A stretch of 64,000 nucleotides of DNA from NCBI GenBank assembly GCA_905178155.1, contig CAJINV010000001.1, forward strand, positions 8,504,394-8,568,393, written 5' to 3'. The position numbers were made by a program, and so were the translations under genes. Positions 56,355-64,000 of this stretch are shown in pieces (positions within the stretch are counted from its first letter, which is position 1; the number at the start of each line of letters is the position of its first letter). Source of the DNA: Amoebophrya sp. A120 (Eukaryota > Sar > Dinophyceae > Syndiniales > Amoebophryaceae). The notes under the pieces are model-generated. The model did no database searches. It saw only the letters and a list, made by a program, of their open reading frames with translations, and was not told the DNA's origin.

Positions 56355-58400
56355 ATGCGGGACGAGGAAGCGGCAGAACAGCGTGCGCAGCCCGGCGGGA
56401 GCAAAGACATAGACACGCTCGACGATGCCGAATTCCGGCGCGTCGACATCGTTTTTACGGATTTGGACGGCACCTTTTTCCCGGGGGCCTACGAGGAGGT
56501 TCCGCAGGAGGAGGCACGCATGTTTCGTCGGAATCTGAAGCTCGCGGAACAGTTGGAAAAGGAATTGCACATTCCCGTCGTGCCGGCCACGGGCAATAAT
56601 TTGGGCATCGCCCAAATGAAGTTCACGTCGACCGCCGCAAAGGACAAGGGTGCTGTCCTCCGCGACTTGAAAACGACGCCGGGGATCTACTGCAACGGGG
56701 CTTTGGTGAAGGGGGTGAACGTATCGAAAGGAAAAATCCCCCCTCCCCATATCGAAAACGAAATTTGTGATGCTGTATCTGAGTTCACAAATCGACTCGT
56801 CATGCTAGAAGGCCAAGAGCCGCAGTCGTGGCCTCGTTTGCAGGCAATTTGTCATGCTGTTTCCCAATCTCAGCTGCCTCCTATCATGCTGAAGATGCAA
56901 GGCTTCCCCACGCCACCCAGCACTACAGTCCGCATCTTTTCCCGTGTAGCATGACAAAGCTGATTTGTGACAACAAATCTGCATCACAGATTTCCGTTTT
57001 GATATGGGGAGGGGGGATTCTTCCTTTTGATAGAACGGGAAAGAAATAGCGGCGGAGATCGTTCCGAAGACGTTCGTGGAGAAGCTCACACAAACTGCGG
57101 CAAGGTTCGCGGAAGCGGTGGAACCGGGCGCGTGCTTCGCCGGCCTGGGGCGGGACGTTTGCTGGTTGCTTGACGTGCAGCAGGACGCTGTGCGCGAAAC
57201 CGGGAACAAATTCCTAGACCGGATGGGGCTCCTTCTGGCAGAGGACGAAAGTAGTGCTGCAAGCAGACGCAACTCGGGTGAAGAAGGAGCTCCGAAGTTC
57301 TACGAGTGGGTGTCGGATCCAGCTTTTCTGTCCTCGCAAGACTGCGACATCTTGAGCTTTTTGATTCTTTTTTCAAACCAGGGCGACTCGGAGACGCCAG
57401 CGGCGAAGGAAGTGAGGCTGCTGCGAGCGCAAGCCTTTTTGCAAGCCGAGGGCATTCTTGATTTTGGCCAGCATGGCGCGGAAAGGTTGGGAAACGGTGT
57501 GGGAGAAGGTGTCGTTTGCAAACACGTCCATGTTTATCAGGGGTAGTATGGGAAGAGGCTGCGTTCGTTTGGGTCTGTCAAACGCGAGGAACAGGGGACC
57601 CTGGTCCTAGTTAGGATGACAAAAAGAAGCCGTGCGTAGGGAACCAGATGGTAATTTTTTTGTTGAATACCAGTACCACCATATTGAAGCAAGGAGCTGC
57701 AGCTGCTCTTCCTTATTGTATGGTAATTGCAGGCGATGCCGATAGTATTTTCGGTTCGCATTCGGAGTTGCTCGGAAAAGAGCAGGCTCAGCGGCGCACG
57801 CTTTCCTTGCTCATACCCCTCCTGGTATCGGTCCAGAGATCGATATTTCACCTGACGGCGTGAATAAGGGGAGTGCAATTAGGAAGTTTCTCGAAGCAGG
57901 GGCTGGCGAAAATACTGGTACTGCGAAAACTGTCGCGGTTTTTGGCGATGCAGGTAACGACCTAGAGCTCTTCGGAGTGAAGCGTGGACCTTCGGCCGAG
58001 CTGTTGCCCTTATTCCAGGACGGTTTCGATTATCGACCGAAAATTCGTGTCGCCATGCCGTTATCCACCCTAACGGATGTGTCAGGGTCAGAGAAACAAG
58101 TTCAAGATGAAATTTGCACTGACAGGCAGAAAAGCCGCTGCGCCGAGCTGATTGAGCATAAAGGCATATACAATACTGAAAACGAGCGCAACGAGAATGA
58201 AATTTGCAATGACTTCTTGTTTCTACAAGGTACACGAGCTGTTTTCGCAAATATATTTGATGTTGTACTGTACCTGTATCCTGACCCTTTGACATGCATA
58301 GCTCTGGGCGAATGATAGTTTGTTGGTAAAGGACGCTACTATTGTTGACACGGTAGATAAGGTTTTGAAAAGGATTGTAAGCGCGAAGTCGAATCGGTAG
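56355..58400 (+). CDS. HAD-superfamily Cof-type phosphatase
   Basis: The modelled exons are 56355-56721, 57038-57508, 57837-58078 and 58302-58400 (1179 nt, 392 residues). HAD motif I is DIVFTDLDGTFF with nucleophile Asp36 and acid Asp38. VVPATGNN matches motif II (Thr in place of the usual Thr/Ser). GVNKGSAIRKFLE gives the motif III lysine, and VAVFGDAGNDLELF is motif IV. The end, RVAMPLSTLTD joined to LWANDSLLVKDATIVDTVDK, matches the family's typical C-terminus. Cof-type HADs dephosphorylate small phosphorylated metabolites such as sugar phosphates; the substrate is unknown. The first intron is an introner. The second intron's donor is uncertain: GTGTCG at 57509 keeps frame, but VVCKHVHVYQ just after it also looks like coding sequence, so the true donor may be non-canonical. 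The ATG at 56355 is the first in frame. Confidence 0.75.
56717..57037. mobile_element. Introner (family 2) in the HAD phosphatase gene
   Basis: The element is 56722-57032 (311 nt) with GAACG direct repeats at 56717-56721 and 57033-57037. The ends are TATCGAAAGGAAAAATCCCC and its near-inverse. Splicing joins LVKGVN-GKEIAAEIVPK in frame. Internal TTGTCATGCTG motifs match the other two family-2 copies in the same orientation. Confidence 0.92.
58079..58301. repeat. GT-AG intron with inverted-repeat ends
   Basis: This intron of the HAD gene starts GTGTCAGGGTCAG and ends CTGACCCTTTGACATGCATAG. The arms TGTCAGGGTCAG and TGTC(AA)AGGGTCAG are inverse complements, and a 14-nt GAAATTTGCA(C/A)TGAC motif occurs twice inside. 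It uses canonical splice sites and has no flanking 5-bp repeat I can see, so it may be an old introner or a chance hairpin. Confidence 0.5.
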
Positions 58401-58977
58401 TACTGCTACTGCCATCTGCGTGCTTTAATGGCAGGAGCAAATGCAACTCTATATCAATCAAAATTATCACATAAAGAGCTTAGGTGCTGGCTACCTGAAT
58501 ACAGGCTAAGGCTATACTGAAAGGCTTAAGTTGTTCAGTCGTGCTGATAGTCTTCTACTTTAATCTTTTGAAATGATTGCGGTTCTCTTTTTTTAGTCCT
58601 TGCCGAGGCTTTTGAGAGGGCGACGATAGTAGAGAGGGGTTTAACGTGCGAGATTTGTTGGCGCAGAGAAATGAAAGAGGTCTGAGGGACGAGCGGAGCG
58701 TCGTATGATTTTTGGCAAAAGTTGGGTTTACTTACAGTGTTTCTTTTGCAGGTGCGAAACCTTTTTGCTCCCTTCCGTGGTCCCACTTGCGAGTTCGTGG
58801 TAGGACGCGGCGACGCAAAGCTCTGACTGTTCTGCAGACACATTTGCACCCCCCCCATTGACATCTTAGCTACGGAAGAGTTAGTAGTCCGCAAAAGACA
58901 ACCCTTCACAAAAATGGCTACGACAGGGTCGAGTGCCGAACGCTAGTTCGGACAAACTGTCGTGGCGGAAGGCCACA
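58401..58977. other. Intergenic
   Basis: About 580 bp. No feature recognised. Confidence 0.5.
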
Positions 58978-61900
58978 ATGGGGCGGCTCGTGGAAAAGTC
59001 GCTTCGCGGCCTGGCGCTGGTCGGCGCGCTGCCGCAAAATCAGGACTTTTTCGCACCCAGCACCGGTTGGGGCACGTCTTCTTCTAGTTCCTCAAGGTTT
59101 CCCAACCACAATAGGCTGTTCGCAACGGCGTCCAAAGTTCTTGAAGAAGGCGTCGGCAGTGTGGAAAACAAGCAGAGCGAAGAGCGGCATGCAGGAAGTT
59201 CCGGAAGGGATCATGCCGAGGGGGGAAGTAGTACTGGTGCAAGCAACTCCGCTGCGTCCAAAGCTGCAGCTTCTGCGACCGGCGGAAGTGGAGTCGGAGT
59301 GCAACCGCGAAAAGGTTCAGCAAGCCCCCCGCAGGCCACGACGCGGCGCACCGCGAAGATACCTGATAAAGATGCGCCGCACATGCACGGGGCGCGGCAG
59401 TTGAACGACCGGAGGCTTGTCGCAGAGGAGCAGGAGCACTCAAAACACGCTAGAAATTCAGGCACAGCAAAGACAAGCTCGCACGAAGCGGCCATTAACG
59501 AGAAAATAGACTACGGCATCTACGGCGAAGACAATTTCAACGAGGAAGGTTTCGACGTGGTTGGGGCTCGAGGCGAGCTTGCAATCCATAGAATACCTGC
59601 GTTTCAGGAAGAAACCATTTTGAGCGCTCGGGACCCGAATTACGAGACCAGTGCCGCATTTGATGAATACAAGAAGAAGGTACTAGCGTGACTTGTAAAT
59701 AAACGTTTTTTGTTGACGAACTTGCTGCGTGAAGTTTTTTTGTATCTTGTTTGAAACGAGAACAGAGGACAATTTAAAAGTTCCATTGATCATCTCCTGC
59801 AGCGCGAGCCGATCGTGAACCAGTTGCGAGAGCGAAAACTGAAGCAAATCCTGGAGACCGGCCCGCAAGGCGAACTTCGAGAACACGTGGACGAGGGCGA
59901 GCAAATAGCGCGGCCCGAGCTTCACCAAGACCCGGGAAAAACGTATGAGGAAATTGTGTTTTCCGACGGATCCGCGGTGCGGTTTCCCGGAAAAACGGAA
60001 AGAAGAACGCTGTCGAGTGTACGCAAATTTTAAATTTTTAGACAAAAAAAGCACCTTATTCTCTAGTAGCTCTTCCAAGCTGTCAGTAGGTGTTGGTGTT
60101 TGATGAAATGATAATGTCAAATAGTAAAAAACTAAAAAAATCGCATTACAGTCCCATCTTCCGCGACACGACCGGTTTCTTTTTGCCAATAGCACGACGC
60201 AGCTCGCGAGCCAGCGCGAGATGCTGTTGCAGATGGAGCGAAAAGTCGTAAACCTCGAGGACTACATATCCTGCGTAAAAACGTCCCCACCCCAGAGTTG
60301 TAATGCAGATTTGCAAAAACAGGAAGACTTGCAATGCGCATCCCCATGAGAGCCATTTCCAGTCGTGTTTTGGAATTTTTGATGCTGTAAACGGGATCAG
60401 CAGGTCGATTTGTGATGCGGCTTTCCTTGCTAACTTGCACTACCTTACGGACTGAAACTTGTCATGCGTGACTCACAAAACTCCTAGGCTTGTGTTGCAA
60501 AATCCCCATCCTGACTCTGGTGTGGGTACGTTTTTACTCAGGATACTACAGCAGCAAGCATTTTGACAAAAGTGCTTGGAAAAAGTCGCCGTTTACCGAG
60601 TACAAGCGAATGCTCTCCTCGCACCTAGGGACGGACAATTCGTTCACGACCATGGCCTACCGGCACCCCGAGCAGTGCGAGCGCAAGGAGTGCATAGCCA
60701 ACAGCGAACCAAATTGCAAGGAGCACCTGCCAGGGTATATGAGCAACTTTTCTTTATTCAACATCCCGGTGGAGTTTTGATTGTGTGTGTCTGCTTGGAG
60801 AAATCAATATGGTCCATCTCAGTATTTGCGGAGCACTCTGCCTTCACCCTGGTGTTGTTCCTAGCTTTTTTTGTATCGAATCAACTAAACTGACCAGGTT
60901 TTATCTGAAAGAGCGAGGATGTGCGGACCACGCAGACGGCGGAAAGAGGATATGCACTGACTGCCAATACTCTGCGGCCCTGGGCCAACCAACCATATGC
61001 CAGTGCGAAAAGACACCATACTCAACCAAGGTGCAATACAACGAGCCCTGCGACAGCTCCAGGTACTTGTTTGGTTTTTTCATCAGTGTCGCTCCTTTCA
61101 CGCCGCGTTTCCCCTCGTGTGAGATCCTGAATTCATCATCTAGATGACTCTACTTTCGCTTTCGCTATGTGAAGCGCAGATCAGTCTTTCCAAATAAACA
61201 CCCTGCAGAGTGTGTCTGGCCGGCGAGTGCTTTCGCCCGTGCGAGTTTTTTCTTCACGTGAGCACGTGCCCAGAGGAAAGGTGTATGTGGAACACGACCG
61301 CGTTGAACTGTGTTGATATCCCCGCTTCTATTGAGAGGAAAAATCCCCCCTCCCCATATTGAAAAGGTATGTTTCCAAAAATTTGCGTTGCGGATTTGAG
61401 GTCACAAATCACGTCTGTCTTGCAAGAAGACAAGAGCGGAAGCGTCCGCCCCATTATGGAAGCGATTTGTCATGCTGTTGGACCTAAAGGGGGGCCGTTT
61501 GCCATGCTGAGCTACTAGACCCGTTGCACGCCCCTACCTAGCCTGGGGATCTGGCCGCAGTGCCTCTCTGCAATACAAAGCTGAATTGTGGTCACAAATC
61601 AGCACCACAAGTTTCCGTTTTGATATGGGGAGGGGGGATGTTTCATTTTGATAGCTTCGCTGGTCTACACGGAATGGGCTTCGCTGGTGCTCGGCTCGGA
61701 GGCAACAGAGGGCGTGCGCGGACCGATCATACTTGCCGGCGTTTCAAAAACCATCTTTCCGCTAAACTTCGAAAAGTTCAACCAGATGTCCAGCACGTAT
61801 CGGATCATGGGAAATCCCATTACGCAATACATCACAATGGTATACACATTCAAGTACTTTTGTTCTTCTTCTTTGCTGGGTAATTGGAATTGCGTAATTT

Positions 61901-63407
61901 TGATGTGATGTGTTCTCAGATCAGGCGCAGAAAATTCGAGAACCGGAATGAACGACAACATACAGGTGGAGTTTTTCCAGCGATTTGATCTCAACTACGA
62001 CGGCTTCCTGACAGCACACGAGTTCGAGCACCAGCTGACAAAAACCCTAGTCGAGCTGGAGGTACGTGAAAAGGTTGTTGCTTCGACACGATTTCTGCAA
62101 ATTTGAGTTTTAGGTTAGTCATACTGAAGGAACGCATTCAACACAGATTGGAGCGTCATAATTCTATTTGCCATCTGGATTCGCTGCTGTAGAAGTGCTG
62201 CGTGTTTTGTTCGAAAGAAAAACTACCTTGAAACCCCAGGCCGCGGCCGAGCTCCAGGCGGAGCAACAAGCAGTGCAGGCGATGCAGAATTTGCAGAACG
62301 CGCGTCAGCTGCAGATTGTGGGCAACGTCGCGGCGCACCAACAGCAGGCACTGTCGGCGGACAGCTGTCTTCAGGAGATTCCGCCGAAGTTCTACTGCAG
62401 CATCCTCGTTCTGTGCGTGGAGGACTGCTCCGTCTGCGGGTGGAAGTCCGTCGGCGACACGGAGTTTTTCATTTGCGTCGGGCCCTCGCCGGCGAGCTGC
62501 GCCGACGCGGGAAAGTACTACTGCGGCGCGGACCAGAAGTGCCACGACTTCTGCCGGGACTGCGTCGGCAGACCAATTCTGGACTACAGTCAAAATGCCT
62601 GCCTCAGCCCCTGGTGGGACCCCGAGCCCAGCTACGATACCTCCACCTGGATCTGCCGGCACCGGAGAAAAGTCGGCCGGTCGTGCGTGCACGACCAGGA
62701 CTGCATTTACGGGCTGCACAAGTGTCTGTCGGCGAGAACAACCATGGGCAATGTATATTCATACAAAATTTTTTATGATCGAATGACACTGCGCCGCGTG
62801 AACAAATAAACTTCACAGTCAGACGCGCAATGACAAGAGCTTTTCCCTATATACTGAATAACAGAAACGGGAGTGCATGCCGCTGCGGCCGTACGAAGAG
62901 ACGCACATTTGCAAGTCGCACTTCGACTGCCCACACGTTGACTACTACTGCCCAGACGATCCGACCGGCAACGACCCGTTTTGGATCAAGTACTGTCGGA
63001 TGCAGTTAGACGAGGGTCGCAAGTGCCAGTCCGACCACGAGTGCAAAGCCGACATGCTGTGCAACAGTATTGAAATTCCGGCCGCCCGGTGTAGGAAACT
63101 CTTTGACTTGCCCTTGGGCCACTTAGCGAAAGACGATAGGCTCTGCATCACCGGGTGGACAAACAAAAACCACGTCTGCACGTACAATTCACTTTTGTGT
63201 TTCTTTCATTTCGCGCATTGATTTCCTCCTGCTGACGTTCGTTCTACTTGTTGGCCTACTTAGTTATTCACTAAGGCCCATGGCCAACAGAAGTTGACTA
63301 GGAAAAAATGCAAAAAAAATATAGGTACCCGGCCAAGTCAAAAAGAGTAGGCAAAGCGTGCACGACACACGAGGATTGCACGACGACCGATCCCACGGGA
63401 AGGACAG
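58978..63407 (+). CDS. EF-hand, Cys-rich modular protein (3' partial)
   Basis: Eleven exons in one frame: 58978-59679, 59803-60018, 60152-60266, 60551-60773, 60898-61062, 61209-61328, 61659-61839, 61966-62061, 62240-62752, 62865-63181 and 63325-63407; the gene runs on past the window. Two introns are introners and the others GT-AG. The N-terminal 250 residues are Ser/Gly/Ala-rich. Later exons give Cys-rich segments (CADHADGGKRICTDCQ, CQCEKTPYSTKVQYNEPC). An EF-hand loop, DLNYDGFLTAHEF, lies in FFQRFDLNYDGFLTAHEFEH. A long Cys-rich part follows, with a repeated G..C..H.DC pattern (RSCVHDQDCIYGLHKC, RKCQSDHECKADMLC, KACTTHEDCTTTD) like the N-terminal Dickkopf/colipase-type Cys modules. Extracellular or secretory location is suggested by the paired cysteines, but no signal peptide is obvious. 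Function unknown. Confidence 0.68.
60262..60550. mobile_element. Introner (family 3), inverted copy
   Basis: The element is 60267-60545 (279 nt) with CTACA direct repeats at 60262-60266 and 60546-60550. It starts TATCCTGCGTAAAAACGTCC and ends with the inverse of TATCCTGAGTAAAAACGTAC. Splicing joins VNLEDY-SSKHFDKSAW in frame. Its reverse complement aligns over its whole length with the element at 42166. Confidence 0.92.
61324..61658. mobile_element. Introner (family 2)
   Basis: The element is 61329-61653 (325 nt) with GCTTC direct repeats at 61324-61328 and 61654-61658. It starts TATTGAGAGGAAAAATCCCC and ends GGGGGGATGTTTCATTTTGATA-like. Splicing joins VDIPAS-LVYTEWASLVL in frame. Same orientation as 56722 and 46117. 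Confidence 0.92.
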
Positions 63408-64000
63408 GTGAAGTGATTGTCGTGAAATTGCATTTTTCCTTTTGATTTTGGACCGTGAGGCAAGCAGCTATAACTCCTATTGCTGAGCTGCGGAAGTTAA
63501 AATTTTGCGACGGGGAGGAAAATCGTCCACGCCGAAAATTTTTTTACAGTTTTCAAACGTCCCAAAAGTTTCGCGATTTGCGAAATCGCCCACCGCCCAC
63601 CGCCCAATTCGCATCGCCAAACTAGCCACCACTCCCATCGCCTAGCTCCCAACTTTCATCGCCCACTTCCCAATCCCCATCGCCCAGCTCCCAACTTTCA
63701 TCGCCCAACTCCAATCGCCCGACTATTTTGCGACGCAAAATATTTTGCAACTCGCAATAATTTGCGAATCAAAATACTCTGCAACGCAAAATATTTTGCA
63801 ACTCAAAATATTTCGAAACTAATATTTTGCGAGGCAAAATGTTTTGGATGTCGGAATATCTTGCAACTCAGAATCTTTTTCCACCCTCGGAAACTATTCT
63901 GACCAGAAAATTTTTCGCAACATCAACCCCCCGAAGAAACCGCTTCCCCCGTTTTTGCAGCTTTGAAAGCGGGCGGCACGGGGAGAGCAGAAAGCACGGG
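63408..64000. repeat. Start of a long repeat-rich intron (right end outside window)
   Basis: After a GT donor at 63408 the sequence becomes low complexity. About 63580-63720 holds repeats of CATCGCCCA(A/G)CTCCCAACTTT. About 63720-63870 holds repeats of GCAACGCAAAATATTTTGCA and close variants, many of them palindromic (AAATATTT). No coding frame is seen. It is probably another large intron of the EF-hand gene, comparable to the satellite-filled intron of the lipase gene, but its far end cannot be seen. Confidence 0.55.

Noticed and set aside
57526-57835. GTCCA direct repeats around the second HAD intron considered as an introner target duplication
   Set aside because: Collapsing the repeat puts the next exon in the wrong frame and the ends are not TATC/GATA.

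Overview
This window is eukaryotic nuclear DNA. Nearly every gene is split, introns run from about 65 nt to almost 3 kb, proteins are long with Ser/Ala-rich disordered stretches, and there are no operons or bacterial ribosome-binding sites. Every convincing gene is on the + strand (about 17 in 64 kb). My best guess is an alveolate protist, most likely a dinoflagellate-lineage (Syndiniales/Amoebophrya-like) parasite. The reasons are the co-directional genes, a voltage-gated proton channel of the Hv1 type, a casein-kinase-1-like kinase with a signal peptide, and above all many TIR-bearing 'introners', a feature reported for Amoebophrya. The taxon is inferred, not proven.

Layout: 1-2228 BDP1-like TFIIIB subunit (5' end outside the window); a GC-rich gene-free island at about 2.5-3.95 kb; 4559-4930 PPIE-type RRM protein; 5810-7776 Hv1 proton channel; 8424-9924 alpha/beta hydrolase; 11023-19199 large multi-pass class-3 (DAG-lipase-like) lipase, carrying a 2.9-kb satellite-filled intron; 19567-22695 TRAF/RING-like zinc-finger protein; 23575-27929 large disordered protein; 28895-29593 GNAT acetyltransferase; 30071-34114 Vps39/Vam6-type HOPS/CORVET subunit; 36012-41393 CK1-like kinase; 41757-43120, 44792-48960, 49183-50041, 50754-51866 and 52211-52867 unknown proteins; 53658-55656 ankyrin-repeat tail-anchored protein; 56355-58400 HAD/Cof-type phosphatase; 58978 to past 63407 EF-hand, Cys-rich protein running out of the window.

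The main discovery is a set of 13 introner elements, each forming an intron inside an otherwise continuous coding sequence. Each begins TATC/TATT and ends GATA, has long terminal inverted repeats, and is flanked by a 5-bp direct repeat (12 perfect, 1 with a single mismatch). Removing the element plus one copy of the 5-bp repeat restores the reading frame and a sensible protein in all 13 cases. For the 12 with perfect repeats, no placement of the splice points that keeps that junction gives GT-AG, GC-AG or AT-AC ends. They fall into five TIR families. Two families occur in both orientations relative to the host gene. One member is a 2931-bp giant carrying a satellite array, and another carries a nested 736-bp insert. 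Ordinary GT-AG introns occur in the same genes, so two intron types coexist. No transposase gene is present in the window.

The genes do not form one pathway. They are a mix of housekeeping functions (Pol III transcription, RNA binding, vesicle tethering, lipid hydrolysis, phosphatase, kinase) and fast-evolving lineage-specific proteins.
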